Part shown: in pieces, positions 24,281 to 33,630 of the stretch | How the letters are laid out: every line of letters starts with the position of its first letter | Numbering within the stretch: position 1 is the first letter of the stretch | Source: Verrucomicrobiota bacterium | Lineage (GTDB): Bacteria > Verrucomicrobiota > Kiritimatiellia > UBA8416 > JABMPJ01 | DNA: 64,000 nucleotides | Assembly: GCA_018648805.1 (NCBI GenBank) | Contig: JABGQM010000008.1 | Span: 31,785 to 95,784, forward strand | Direction of reading: 5' to 3' | Position numbers and translations under genes: made by a program | The notes under the pieces: generated by a model | Told to the model about the DNA's origin: nothing | Database searches by the model: none | The model's input: the letters and a program-made list of their open reading frames with translations, nothing else

Positions 24281-24384
24281 ATTACCGCCCTGTACCGGAG
24301 GTGCTCGAAGTGCTATGAGGCAGAGAGGGTCTGGTGGCATAAACACGTAGACGGCATCAGCGACAGGTGAATTGGAGGCGACTC

Positions 24385-25590
24385 ATGAGCAAAAACGACC
24401 CACCCACCGCGTCCATGGCGTTCGAGCAGCTGGTCGCTTCCATCAGGGATGTCCACGCCTCCCTCAGCGCCCAGGCGAGCAAGGCCGTCAACATCAGCCT
24501 AACGATGAGGAACTGGCTGATCGGGTGCTACATTGCCGAATACGAGCTGCACGGGGCAGACCGTGCAGAATACGGAGACGCGCTCCTTTCGCACCTTGCA
24601 TCGGGACTTACGAAGCTTGGCGTGAGCGCTTGCGCGAGGGGCCAGCTCTACCTCTATCTACGATTCTACCGCGCCTACCCGGCAATTGTTCGGTCACTGA
24701 CCGAACAATTACAACACCTTGTTCCAGAGTCCATTACGCCTGATAAAGGAAAAGTGCGGCCACCGACCGTACTTTCCAGATTAGACCCCACAGATATCGT
24801 ACAGAAACTCTCTTACACCCACATTGAACAGCTCGTGGCCATCGACGACGAGACCAAGCGCGCCTTCTACGAATTCGAGTGCATCCGCGGCAACTGGTCA
24901 GTTCGTGAACTGAAACGCCAGATCGCCAGCCTGTATTGCGAGCGCTCTGGGCTATCTCTCGACAAGAAGAAGCTTTCCGAACTTGCACACGCTGGTGCCG
25001 AGCAGTCCGAGGCCAAGCTATCCATTCGCGACCCCTACATTTTCGAGTTCCTCGGCATCAAGCCGAGCGAAGTCATGGCCGAGTCGGCTTTGGAGGATGC
25101 GCTGACGAACAAGCTCCAGGCATTCCTTCTGGAACTTGGCCACGGCTTCTGTTTCGAAGCACGCCAGAAGCGCATCCTTATCGGAGACACCTACGGTTTC
25201 GTTGACCTGGTCTTCTACCACCGCGTGCTAAAGTGCCATGTCCTGATCGACCTGAAGCTCGAAGATTTCTCGCACGAGAACATCGGACAACTCAACACCT
25301 ACGTCAGCTGGTATCGCAAGCATATGATGGCCGAAGGCGACAACCCGCCTATCGGCATCCTGCTCTGTACGCAGAAGAACCACGCCCTCGTCGAATACGC
25401 CCTCGCCGGCATAGACAACCAGCTCTTTGTCTCCAAGTACCAGCTTGCCCTACCCACCAGGGACGACATGCAACACTTCCTCGAGCGCGAGATTGCTGAG
25501 AGCGACTTACCCGAGGACGACAGCACAACCGGTCGCCTCGTGCGCGAAATGCGTGAAGCATACGGGGCACGGATCGTTAACCAGCCATGA
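24385..25590 (+). CDS. DUF1016 family PDDEXK nuclease (YhcG-like)
   Basis: Protein of 401 aa. The N-terminal DUF1016_N region (about 10-160) contains the RQLYL-like GQLYLYLRFYRAYP. The C-terminal nuclease domain (about 180-350) has the signature AFYEFECIRGNWSVRELKRQI and the catalytic core YGFVDLVFYHRVLKCHVLIDLKL (D...IDLK). This family often sits in defence islands, restriction-modification loci and mobile regions. GGAGG 6 nt upstream sets ATG 24385. The linker between the halves contains a perfect 13-bp hairpin at the DNA level. No methylase or helicase partner is adjacent, so its immunity role, if any, is unclear. Confidence 0.85.
   Translation: MSKNDPPTASMAFEQLVASIRDVHASLSAQASKAVNISLTMRNWLIGCYIAEYELHGADRAEYGDALLSHLASGLTKLGVSACARGQLYLYLRFYRAYPAIVRSLTEQLQHLVPESITPDKGKVRPPTVLSRLDPTDIVQKLSYTHIEQLVAIDDETKRAFYEFECIRGNWSVRELKRQIASLYCERSGLSLDKKKLSELAHAGAEQSEAKLSIRDPYIFEFLGIKPSEVMAESALEDALTNKLQAFLLELGHGFCFEARQKRILIGDTYGFVDLVFYHRVLKCHVLIDLKLEDFSHENIGQLNTYVSWYRKHMMAEGDNPPIGILLCTQKNHALVEYALAGIDNQLFVSKYQLALPTRDDMQHFLEREIAESDLPEDDSTTGRLVREMREAYGARIVNQP
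24684..24710. repeat. Perfect 13-bp inverted repeat within the DUF1016 gene
   Basis: AATTGTTCGGTCA and its exact complement TGACCGAACAATT flank a single C. It is followed by a weaker similar palindrome around 24757-24777 (CGGCCACCGACCG). Both fall in the linker between the two domains of the nuclease. Confidence 0.6.
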
Positions 25591-25642
25591 GCGGGAAGAA
25601 AAGCAAGAAGCTGCAGATACGTAACGTAAGGGAAACAGTCCT

Positions 25643-27196
25643 ATGAACATAACCGCAGCCATTGACGCCCTACGGCCATTTACATCCAAGGTGCCTTCCG
25701 AGGCGCTGGACTCTGTTCGGGAACATTGGGATGAGGCGGAGCCGGTTCTGCTGGGGGCGATTGAGGAGCGGTTGGTGCGGCCGTTGGATGACGATAAGGA
25801 AGCACTGTTTCTCTATGCCATCCATCTTTGCGCCGAGATGCGGTGTGCGAGGGCGTTTCCTCTGTATGTTCGGATTGCCCGTTTGCCGAATGCGCTGCTC
25901 GATCATCTGATGGGCGATATCCTGACCGAGAGCCTCGATGAGATGCTGGCGCGAACGTGCGATGGGCGTATTGATGAGATCAAGGCACTAATCGAAGATC
26001 CATCGCTTAATGAGTTCGCTCGCACCGAGGCCATGGACAGCCTTCGGGTCCTGCTCTTCGAAAGTGTATTGAGCTGGGACGACCTTTCCGCCTACTGCGT
26101 TGAAGCTCTAAGCGAAAAGTTGGAACGACGACCCGGGTTCATCTGGAACGGCGTTATCAGTGTTGCACGCGATATTCAAGCCAAAGGGGCTCTACCACTC
26201 ATTGAAAAGGCCTACGAGAGAGGGCTGGCAGACCCGGGGGTCGAAGAGCTTTCATATATACAGGCGCAATACCAGAAACCATTGCCCACCGCCCTCTTGG
26301 AGGGGCGCGAGATGTACCACCCATTTGACAGCACAGAAGCTGCGATGTCTTTCTTTGTCCACCAGTGGGGCAAGAAGGATGACGGATTCAGTGACCTCGA
26401 GTTGCTCGAAGTGCTGAACGAACGTCCGAAGGTTCTGGCCCCACCCACCAGACCCGCCACAGGACGAAACGATCCCTGTCCGTGCGGGAGCGGCAAGAAG
26501 TACAAGAAGTGCTGTATCGATAAGGGCCGCGTAACGGCACCGCAGCAGCGGCTAAGCGCCAATGGCAACCCCATCGACGACAAGCACATCATTGCCAACG
26601 ATTGGATGGAAGCGGGATATCTACATAGCAGGAAGAAGCATTCATCGAGTGCGTTCGAATGCTGGAAGCGCTGTTGGGAGGAGCTGCGCTCGACCCTACC
26701 CGCTGAACTCCAGGATCCGACGAAGGCGGAGGATATGGGCGCCTTCGAGGGCACCGACTTCCTTGTGAACTGGCTTCAGGACTTTGAGATGCTGCTTGGG
26801 GATGTTGCGGAGAACAATGCGGAGGCGACGCAGTATGCCGTGCAATACCTCGAAGAGATACCCAACCGCTTTCAGGATCTTGAGAGCGACATCAAACGCA
26901 ACATGCAAGCGGATCGATCACGCTGCCTGGCCAATCTCGGACAACAGGACCAAGCCATCGCGCTACTGGAAGAGATGATCCGCGACCAACCCGATCACGC
27001 TCAGGGCTATGTCGAACTTTCGGACATGCATGGCTTTCATGCTGCGATACTGAATGTGAGACCGGACATCCCCCGTGCCATCCGCTACCTTCAGCAAGCT
27101 CAACAACACGCGGAAGACTGTGCAGACTACGATGTAGTACCTCGACTCACCGACCTCAACGTCATGAACGCATCGATGGAGAAGCCGCTATTGTGA
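25643..27196 (+). CDS. DUF1186 and SEC-C zinc-finger protein
   Basis: Protein of 517 aa. The first ~270 residues look like a DUF1186 helical-repeat domain ([30 protein letters not shown]). A SEC-C zinc finger follows, [18 protein letters not shown] (residues 274-291), the Zn motif shared with the SecA C-terminus. The last ~200 residues are helical repeats resembling TPR ([41 protein letters not shown]). It resembles proteins seen as accessory genes and often of unknown role. It is 52 bp after the DUF1016 nuclease on the same strand. Protein-protein adaptor function is inferred. Confidence 0.75.
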   Translation: MNITAAIDALRPFTSKVPSEALDSVREHWDEAEPVLLGAIEERLVRPLDDDKEALFLYAIHLCAEMRCARAFPLYVRIARLPNALLDHLMGDILTESLDEMLARTCDGRIDEIKALIEDPSLNEFARTEAMDSLRVLLFESVLSWDDLSAYCVEALSEKLERRPGFIWNGVISVARDIQAKGALPLIEKAYERGLADPGVEELSYIQAQYQKPLPTALLEGREMYHPFDSTEAAMSFFVHQWGKKDDGFSDLELLEVLNERPKVLAPPTRPATGRNDPCPCGSGKKYKKCCIDKGRVTAPQQRLSANGNPIDDKHIIANDWMEAGYLHSRKKHSSSAFECWKRCWEELRSTLPAELQDPTKAEDMGAFEGTDFLVNWLQDFEMLLGDVAENNAEATQYAVQYLEEIPNRFQDLESDIKRNMQADRSRCLANLGQQDQAIALLEEMIRDQPDHAQGYVELSDMHGFHAAILNVRPDIPRAIRYLQQAQQHAEDCADYDVVPRLTDLNVMNASMEKPLL

Positions 27197-27228
27197 GCCA
27201 GATCAAAGAGGCCACAGTGAAACTGGAC

Positions 27229-28302
27229 TCAGCCCACGACCACGGCATCGAGCTCAATCTCGAAGAGGAGGTCGTCGCGGCAGACGTCGGCGTGGGAGAT
27301 GGCGAGGGGGAAGGCGGGGATGTTGTGGGTGCGGCAGTAGGCGTCGTAGATCGGCTTGTCCTGCGTGATGTTCTTGAAGTAGGCGATGCCGCGCGAGGCG
27401 TCGTTCCAACTCATCCCACGCGATTCGAGAATAGCGGCGACCACGCGCATCGTTAGATCAACCTGCTTCTCCGCATCGCCCAAGTGCATGCTTTTGCCAT
27501 CCGGATCGATACTGGCGCTACCGGAGATGTAGAGGGTGCGGTGGTCGTGCACGGCGACCTCGACCGCGCGGCTGAACGAGCTGGCGTAGTCGATGGCCGG
27601 ACACTGCAGAGGCGACGCTACCGCCTGAATGGATGCCGCGTCGGAGAGAGGTTGCACGGCAATCAAACCAGCCGTCAGCGCCGCACCAAACGGGTTGGCC
27701 GCGCCAATGCCCGTACTGGCGGGGACCAGATGGTCGAAGATCCCCTGCTCGTCAAACCAAGCCGTGCGCACCTTATTGAATGGATCGTACCACTCCAGCA
27801 AGCGGTCGAGATAGAGCCAGGTGCGCACGATGTCGGTCGACTTCATGCCACACGACTCCAGGGCCTCGGCCATGCGATCGAAAACCGAGCGCGCCTGCAC
27901 CTCGCGTGAAGCGGTCAGATCCGCCGGGATGATGCCGCCAAGATAGCAGTAGCGCGCATCGTTGTCACCATAGACCGACCCAATCGGCCGACCATCCAGG
28001 AGAACGGGCACGGCGTCCGTACCGCTGATCGCAAGCAGCTGCATCGAGAGCATCTCGCCCGCGCGACAGGCGTCGCCCTGCAGCCAGGTGGTGGGGGTAT
28101 CACCCGCCTGGGTCAGCTCGGAACCCTCGTAGTGATGGCAGCCGCCGAAGACGAACTGGTGCAGCTTGTGGCTCCCCGCCGGGAGACGGCCATTAATGAC
28201 CGGTAGCTGCCCGTCATCGTCCGCCCGCAGGCAGACGTGGTGCTCTACGTGCGAGGAGAGGCGAAGGGTGGCAAGTGTAGATTGAATGTTTATTGGGCTC
28301 AT
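27229..28302 (-). CDS. Two-domain Rid (YjgF/UK114) superfamily protein, chorismatase-like
   Basis: Protein of 357 aa. The C-terminal half is a Rid domain (VAVHDHRTLYISGSASIDPDGKSMHLGDAEKQVDLTMRVVAAILESRGMSWNDA...PAFPLAISHADVCRDDLLFEIELDAV). The N-terminal half resembles a second, diverged Rid fold (AYVFGG-like QLLAISGTDAVPVLLDGRPIGS). The size and two-domain layout are those of FkbO/Hyg5 chorismatases and of Rid-family relatives common in PVC genomes. The catalytic identity is undetermined. It lies 8 bp after the PPC-domain gene on the same strand, possibly the last gene of that operon. It is convergent with the DUF1186 gene. Confidence 0.7.
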   Translation of the reverse strand: MSPINIQSTLATLRLSSHVEHHVCLRADDDGQLPVINGRLPAGSHKLHQFVFGGCHHYEGSELTQAGDTPTTWLQGDACRAGEMLSMQLLAISGTDAVPVLLDGRPIGSVYGDNDARYCYLGGIIPADLTASREVQARSVFDRMAEALESCGMKSTDIVRTWLYLDRLLEWYDPFNKVRTAWFDEQGIFDHLVPASTGIGAANPFGAALTAGLIAVQPLSDAASIQAVASPLQCPAIDYASSFSRAVEVAVHDHRTLYISGSASIDPDGKSMHLGDAEKQVDLTMRVVAAILESRGMSWNDASRGIAYFKNITQDKPIYDAYCRTHNIPAFPLAISHADVCRDDLLFEIELDAVVVG

Positions 28303-28309
28303 AGGGCAG

Positions 28310-30406
28310 TTACCTTATGGTTACCTTATAGGGCACGGCGGGCAAGGTACCAAGGGTCTTTCGTGTTTTCTTGTTATTTGCGAGTATCGTGATGATCAGG
28401 TTGCCGCGGCTTCCGGGTGCCAGTTTGTCCGGATCGATGGCGATGTGCAGGGCGGCTTCCTTGTTCTTGGCGCGAAAGACTGACTTACTCAGAGTCATGC
28501 CCTCCGGCGGATCCTGAAGCTCAAAGCGGGGACGGGCGCGGATGGGTTTCTTCGGGTTGCCGTTGCGCAGCACCACGACCGTATTGGTGCCGGCGGGCAG
28601 GAGCAGCGGGCCCTTGGGGGGGCGGTCGGCCTTGAGAAACATACGGGACTTTCCACCCACCGAGACGATCCAGTCCTCCACCGGAACAAGGTGACGCCAC
28701 AGAAAGGCCTGCATGCGGTCTTCGGCCGCCACGGCCTGGCGCGTGAGGGTCTCGCCCCCGATGGTGGCGCGTCCCAGTAGCGCCAGCGAGCGGTTGCCCG
28801 CTTCGCTCTTCCAGGGAACCGTCAGCGTGGCCTGCACCTTATCGCTGCCGGGCGGAATGAATCCGCCGTCCAGGCGGAAGCGACCGGGGTTGTTGTCCAG
28901 GGCCAACGATACGCCACCCGCGAAACCATCACGCCGCAGCAGGTGTACGGTCAGCGGCACGGTGCCGCCGGGAGGGATGCTCAGCGTAGCGGGCGTAACA
29001 CGCAGTTCGAAATCGGGTTGAACCGGACTGATACGCAGTCGGTAAGCATGCCGCTCACTGCCCTTGCCCTGAATATCGCCAACGTGCACCGTGTAGCGCC
29101 CTTCGAAGGGCAGCTTGCGCAGGAAGTAGGAGTCGGCATGGTGGGTCACAAGGCCCTGCCCGCGGTCGACATGATCGTCGTTCACTTCCAAAACGTTCCC
29201 GCCGGGGCCCCTGAGCTGCACCACCGAATCAAGCGGCGAGTCGGCCCGTCGGGCAATCGTTTCAACCACGATCGACTGGCCGGGGCGACCGTCAAAGGCA
29301 AAGACGTCCCACTCGCCGGGTTGGGCGATCGTCCCATGCAGCATCACGGGCAGCACGACCGACTGGGCCTGCTCAGGCGTGTCATTCGGTTCACGCTCGG
29401 CCACATCGCCTTTCTGACGGACGGGTCCGTGCGCGGCCGTTGGCAGCGGCCCGGTCAGGGTCACACCATCGGCCATGGTCAAGCGGTAGGTGAAGTCCTC
29501 ACGACCGCGGTAGATTGCATCCCGGATCTCGAGGATGTAGTCGCCGTCGGCCGGAATGTCGTAGACCAGCAGCGGATCGGGGTCGAAGTGGTCATCATCC
29601 ACGAAGAGGAGCTCTTTGCCATCGGCATCATACAGCGTCAACGCAGCCTGAAACCAGCCGGGCACGGCATCCGCCAGGTAGGGCACCAGGCTGCGCGCGG
29701 CCACCTTGCAGACCAGCCGCTGCCCCTGGGTGGCGGCGATACGGAAGCGGTCGATATCGCCTGGCAGCACCTGGCCATTGACCACCGCCGGCAGAGCGAG
29801 GTGCTGGTCTTCGACCGGCTCACGATCATTCGGTTCGCTCTCCCGTATCTCGGGCACACGGCCGACATGAAACATGATGGCGTTGGACAAACCCTTGGGG
29901 GTCTGCAGACGTAGCTCGCGCAGTCCCGGCGCTGCCGTGGCATCGATACGGCAGCGCAGCGTGACCTGCTCGCGCAGCTGGGCATTGGGCTGCTTACGCG
30001 GATCGCGCTTCACCCCCTTCAGCCGTTTCTTTCCGCTCTCGTCGTAGCCCTGCCGCGTGAACTCCGCGAGGATCTCGGCGAGCTCGGCTTCCGTCGTGGC
30101 GCGCTTCTCGCCCTCTTCCTTCTGCACGGTCTGCTCAAGCTTCTCCCTGCGGTTGCGCAGCCGGTTTATCTCCTGCCGCGTCAACTCCTTGAAGTAACCC
30201 ACGATCGAGCCGCGCAAGCCCTTGCCGGTGTAGACCACACCCGAGGCATCCTCCAGGAACTGCCCGCCGACGAGCAACTCCACGGTCGAGCCCTGTTGTC
30301 CCCCGGCCGGGTAGACATACCCGATATGCGGTTCCGCCGTGCAGAGGCTGCCCGTGAAGAGGAGCAGTCCCACCACGCGGGTGAGCGTGCGCGTGTGCCG
30401 CGTCAT
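28310..30406 (-). CDS. Secreted PPC (pre-peptidase C-terminal) domain protein
   Basis: Exported protein of 698 aa with a signal peptide (VVGLLLFTGSLCTAEP). An IPT/TIG-like N-domain (HIGYVYPAGGQQGSTVELLVGGQFL) is followed by an insert rich in Arg and Glu helices (about residues 75-135). Two PPC-type beta-sandwich units follow (SEPNDREPVEDQHLALPAVVNGQVLPGDIDRFRI and REPNDTPEQAQSVVLPVMLHGTIAQPGEWDVFAF). Such proteins in planctomycetes and verrucomicrobia are encoded beside DUF1501 and DUF1549 proteins, as here. The start overlaps the DUF1501 stop by 4 bp. It is probably surface or periplasmic; function unproven. Confidence 0.8.
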   Translation of the reverse strand: MTRHTRTLTRVVGLLLFTGSLCTAEPHIGYVYPAGGQQGSTVELLVGGQFLEDASGVVYTGKGLRGSIVGYFKELTRQEINRLRNRREKLEQTVQKEEGEKRATTEAELAEILAEFTRQGYDESGKKRLKGVKRDPRKQPNAQLREQVTLRCRIDATAAPGLRELRLQTPKGLSNAIMFHVGRVPEIRESEPNDREPVEDQHLALPAVVNGQVLPGDIDRFRIAATQGQRLVCKVAARSLVPYLADAVPGWFQAALTLYDADGKELLFVDDDHFDPDPLLVYDIPADGDYILEIRDAIYRGREDFTYRLTMADGVTLTGPLPTAAHGPVRQKGDVAEREPNDTPEQAQSVVLPVMLHGTIAQPGEWDVFAFDGRPGQSIVVETIARRADSPLDSVVQLRGPGGNVLEVNDDHVDRGQGLVTHHADSYFLRKLPFEGRYTVHVGDIQGKGSERHAYRLRISPVQPDFELRVTPATLSIPPGGTVPLTVHLLRRDGFAGGVSLALDNNPGRFRLDGGFIPPGSDKVQATLTVPWKSEAGNRSLALLGRATIGGETLTRQAVAAEDRMQAFLWRHLVPVEDWIVSVGGKSRMFLKADRPPKGPLLLPAGTNTVVVLRNGNPKKPIRARPRFELQDPPEGMTLSKSVFRAKNKEAALHIAIDPDKLAPGSRGNLIITILANNKKTRKTLGTLPAVPYKVTIR

Positions 30407-31728
30407 GCGCGGACCCCCTTCATGATCTCGTAGAGCCGTCCGGCATCCTGGCCATCGCTGGCGGTGGGCATCGCCTGCACGGTCAAGCCCTGCGGATGGG
30501 GCAGCGTGGCGGTCGGATCAATGCCGAGCAACTCGTAGATGCTGCCGATCAGGTCACGCGGATAGATCGGCCGATCGGCCACGTTTTCGCCGCGTGCATC
30601 CGTAGCCCCCACCACCTGGCCACCCGCGAATCCGCCCCCGCCGACGACCGACGAGAACACCTTGCCAAAGTGGCCGCGTCCGCCATTCCAGGGCGGATCC
30701 CACTGGATCTTCGGCGTGCGTCCGAATTCGCCGCCCCACCAGACGATCGTGGAGTCGAGCAGGCCGCGCTCGCCCAGATCCTCGAAAAGCGTCGCGAGTC
30801 CGCTGTCGAGCTGGGGCAGCTGCCGCTGCATGCTCTGGAAGTGCTGCTTGTGCGTATCCCAGTTGCGGTAGTTGATCGTCACATAGGGGACGCCCTTCTC
30901 GACCAGACGGCGCGCCATGAGGCAGGACTGTCCGAACTCGTGACGACCGTAGCGGTCGCGGACCTCGTCGGACTCTTCCGTCAGATCAAACACCTTGCCG
31001 GCATCCCCCAGGATCAGGTCATAGGCCTTCTCCTGACAGCTATCGGCGGCGGCAAAGGCGGCGTTGCCCTTCATCTGCCGTCCGAGCGTATCGAGGCTAC
31101 CCAGCAGCGCGCGCCGACGCTCCTGGCGCTGGCGCGAAATACCAGCCGCCACGACGCCTTCCACCACAAACGGATCCCGGGAGGGATTACCGCCGGTGGC
31201 GAAGGGCTTGTAGCGCGAGCCGAGGAATCCGGCCTCCGAGAAGCGGCCCTGCGGCTTGGTCAGTACAATGTAGGGCGGAATCAACCCTTTGTAGCCGGCA
31301 TTGTGCCCTTTGAAATAGGAGACCACGCCGCCGACGGCGGGATAGACCAGGCCGTCACCGGCCTTGTGGCCGGTCTGCACGAGGTAGGAGGCGGTCTCGT
31401 GGCCGTTGACCCCGTGGGTCATGCTGCGCAGAATCGAATACTTGTCGGCCTGCGTGGCCAGCTTGGGCAGCAACTTCCCGATCTGGATACCATCCACGTT
31501 GGTGTCAATCGCCCTGTCGAGCGGCCCACAATAGTCGTAGCCGGCTCCCGGCTTGGGATCGAACGTGTCGAGGTGGGATGCGCCGCCCCACATCCATATC
31601 TGGATGACCGATCTGGCTGTCGCCACGGGCGGCGCCACGGCGGCACGCGCCAGGAGCGGATCGCACAAGGTCAGTCCGGCCGCCCCGGCAAGGGACGTTT
31701 TCAGCATCTCTCTTCGCGTCATTGTCAT
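30403..31728 (-). CDS. DUF1501 (alkaline-phosphatase-fold, sulfatase-like) protein
   Basis: Protein of 441 aa with a Tat signal (TRREMLKTSLAGAAGL). The DUF1501 hallmarks are IQIWMWGGASHLDTFDPKP at the start, HGVNGHETASYLVQTGHKAGD, and DSTIVWWGGEFGRTPKIQ...GRGHFGKVFSSVVGGGGFAGGQVVG. The family belongs to the alkaline phosphatase/sulfatase superfamily, but most members lack proven activity. In PVC genomes it pairs with DUF1549/DUF1553 proteins. AAGGAAAG precedes the ATG. It is between the DUF1549 and PPC genes, co-directional, in an operon running 33417 to 28229. Periplasmic export by Tat is predicted. Confidence 0.85.
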   Translation of the reverse strand: MTMTRREMLKTSLAGAAGLTLCDPLLARAAVAPPVATARSVIQIWMWGGASHLDTFDPKPGAGYDYCGPLDRAIDTNVDGIQIGKLLPKLATQADKYSILRSMTHGVNGHETASYLVQTGHKAGDGLVYPAVGGVVSYFKGHNAGYKGLIPPYIVLTKPQGRFSEAGFLGSRYKPFATGGNPSRDPFVVEGVVAAGISRQRQERRRALLGSLDTLGRQMKGNAAFAAADSCQEKAYDLILGDAGKVFDLTEESDEVRDRYGRHEFGQSCLMARRLVEKGVPYVTINYRNWDTHKQHFQSMQRQLPQLDSGLATLFEDLGERGLLDSTIVWWGGEFGRTPKIQWDPPWNGGRGHFGKVFSSVVGGGGFAGGQVVGATDARGENVADRPIYPRDLIGSIYELLGIDPTATLPHPQGLTVQAMPTASDGQDAGRLYEIMKGVRA

Positions 31729-31751
31729 GTCACGCTTTCCTTCCCTCTGCT

Positions 31752-31875
31752 AAATTCACCACGAAAGACCACAAAGACCGCAGAGAAAGAGTGTATACGG
31801 GGTAGGCTTCTCCACGGTGGCGTCCTAGTCTAAAGTTGTCACTCTTTGCGTTCTCTGCGTTCTTTCGCGGTTAAT
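31752..31875. repeat. Long imperfect inverted repeat between the DUF1549 and DUF1501 genes
   Basis: The left arm (31752-31793, TTCACCACGAAAGACC then ACAAAGACCGCAGAG) and right arm (31836-31875, CTCTTTGCGTTCTCTGCG then TTCTTTCGCGGTTAA) are imperfect complements around a ~43-bp loop. CACGAAAGAC-type elements like this are common in intergenic DNA of several phyla. It occupies most of the 162-bp gap. Confidence 0.55.
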
Positions 31876-31890
31876 CCACGCTTCCAACAA

Positions 31891-33417
31891 TCAATGTCTA
31901 TACAGAAACTCTTTGCTGTTCAACAGCGCCCAGGCCAGGTCGAGGGCGCCTTCATGCCGCTTGAGGCCCTCCTGGGCCATGTAGTCCATCCCCACCTTCA
32001 GCTCCCCGGCATTGGGGGGACGGGACAACATAGTGAGGTAGAGCTGATTGATGATGGGTTCAGGACGCCACTTGGCGCGCTTCATGAGCTGCCTGAGCGC
32101 CCAGCCACGCTGCAGTTTGTTCTGGATGTGGGTCGAGTTGAGCAGGTGCAGGCGCTGGGTGTCGGAGGGGTCGTTGTTGCGCTCCGATTCCAGCCCGGTA
32201 TCGCGTGGGGGGCGACCGAACATATCAAGGAACGGACTGGTGATGCTACCATCCCCCAGCGCCACGGCACGCTGCTGGGGTGGAATGAAAGTGAAAGGTT
32301 CGGGGATCTCACTCGTATAACGCTCTGAACCGCCGGCCACCTGGTTGATCGCGTCGATCAACACCTCGGCCTCGAGGCGACGGACGAGGTAGTGCGAAAA
32401 CCCACGTGCGTCGTCGGCGTTGGCGGCGCTGTGCACGCAGGAGCGCTGGTAGGTATCCGAGTTCAGGATCAGGCGGTAGACATGGCGTAGATCGTAGTCG
32501 TGCGCGACCAGCTCCTTCGCCAGCCAGTCAAGCAGTGGCGGGTGTGAGGGCGGATTATCGGCGCGCAGGTCGTCGGCCTCATGCACCAGGCCGCGTCCGA
32601 TCAGCCAGGCCCACACCCGATTGACCATGGCGCGGGCGAAATAGGGGTTATCGGGGGCCACGAGCCACTCGGCAAACACAAGGCGCGGGTCGACCTCCGG
32701 CAGCAGCTCCTGCGGGGTGCCGTCAGGGAACACCGCGCCGGCCGGCATACCCTCTTTGAGGGCACGTGGCAGGTCGAAGAACACCACCTCCTCCTTCCAC
32801 TCCGCGGTGCCCTTGTAGCCCAAGCGCGCGAAGAAAGCGGCCATACCGTCCCGCCGCGCCCGCGGCCAGTTGTCCGTACGCTGTCCCATAAAGGTCAGGG
32901 CCACCGTCGAGGCCAGCGAGGCCGGCTCGTGGTCGGGTACGGCACGGAAGAAATTTACGGCCGGCTCCCTGAAATTGCTCCCACTGGCAGTCAGCAACTC
33001 ACGCGCAAACTGGTCGTACGGCATATTGTCGTGCACGGCATCGGTCAGCCAGCGCTGATAGGCCTGCACCGCATTGGGCCACAACTTGCTCGGGAATTCG
33101 GCTTTGACGCGCAAAATATCGCACCACTTCATGGCCCAGTAGTCGGCGAAGGCATCCTGTTTAAAGAGCTGATTGATCAAGGCGACGCGCTTGTTGGCGC
33201 GCTTGTTCTCAGTAAACTGGCGGGCCACCCACAGCGGCGGGAGCCGCCCGGTCATATCGAGATAGATCCGCCGCACAAACACGGCGTCGCTGCAGCGTGC
33301 CGCAGGGGTTCGCCCTTCCGCATTCAGTTTGGCGCTGACCAGACGGTCGATCTCGTTGGCCCGCAACGGCAGCGCGGCCGCGGCGAGAACGCAGAGACTA
33401 AAGAGACATGACCACAT
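31891..33417 (-). CDS. DUF1549/DUF1553 (PSD-type) secreted protein
   Basis: Exported protein of 508 aa. The signal peptide MWSCLFSLCVLAAAALPLRA is followed by DUF1549 (EIDRLVSAKL...VRRIYLDMTGRLPPLWVARQF...YADYWAMKWCDILRVK-like). The C-terminal half is DUF1553 (DPRLVFAEWLVAPDNPYFARAMVNRVWAWLIGRGLVHEADDLRADNPPSHPPLLDWLAKELV). The two domains normally occur together in planctomycetes and verrucomicrobia beside DUF1501. I placed the start at ATG 33417 from the signal peptide; GTG 33426 is an alternative. It is the first gene of the DUF1549-DUF1501-PPC operon, and extracellular glycan processing is a common speculation. Confidence 0.85.
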   Translation of the reverse strand: MWSCLFSLCVLAAAALPLRANEIDRLVSAKLNAEGRTPAARCSDAVFVRRIYLDMTGRLPPLWVARQFTENKRANKRVALINQLFKQDAFADYWAMKWCDILRVKAEFPSKLWPNAVQAYQRWLTDAVHDNMPYDQFARELLTASGSNFREPAVNFFRAVPDHEPASLASTVALTFMGQRTDNWPRARRDGMAAFFARLGYKGTAEWKEEVVFFDLPRALKEGMPAGAVFPDGTPQELLPEVDPRLVFAEWLVAPDNPYFARAMVNRVWAWLIGRGLVHEADDLRADNPPSHPPLLDWLAKELVAHDYDLRHVYRLILNSDTYQRSCVHSAANADDARGFSHYLVRRLEAEVLIDAINQVAGGSERYTSEIPEPFTFIPPQQRAVALGDGSITSPFLDMFGRPPRDTGLESERNNDPSDTQRLHLLNSTHIQNKLQRGWALRQLMKRAKWRPEPIINQLYLTMLSRPPNAGELKVGMDYMAQEGLKRHEGALDLAWALLNSKEFLYRH

Positions 33418-33558
33418 CGTTTTCACAACCCTCTCACTATACGGCATACCACACACTGCACCCACACAATACAACACCCCCGTATCCCGCCCCCCGCATC
33501 CTGCGGCTCCATCCGGCAAATGCCCTGTAGTATGTAAACGCAGTGGTGCGGTCGGTTA

Positions 33559-33587
33559 TTGCATAAGTCGTTTGCGCATGCCATAAT
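33559..33587 (+). promoter_or_regulatory. Sigma-70 promoter of the EF-G paralogue
   Basis: TTGCAT (33559-33564), a 17-bp spacer and CATAAT (33582-33587) fit the consensus with 4/6 and 5/6 matches. The start would lie near 33594, giving a 37-nt leader that includes the GGGGATAGG ribosome site before ATG 33631. The rest of 33418-33630 shows no gene. Confidence 0.5.
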
Positions 33588-33630
33588 CCGCGCTTTTCGT
33601 CTATTAACAATTAAAACGGGGATAGGTATC

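Noticed and set aside
28943..29914. Long plus-strand frames opposite the PPC, DUF1501 and DUF1549 genes (also 30496-31833 and 33970-35283)
   Set aside because: They are G+C-driven shadow frames of strongly supported genes, with no ribosome sites and no recognised domains.
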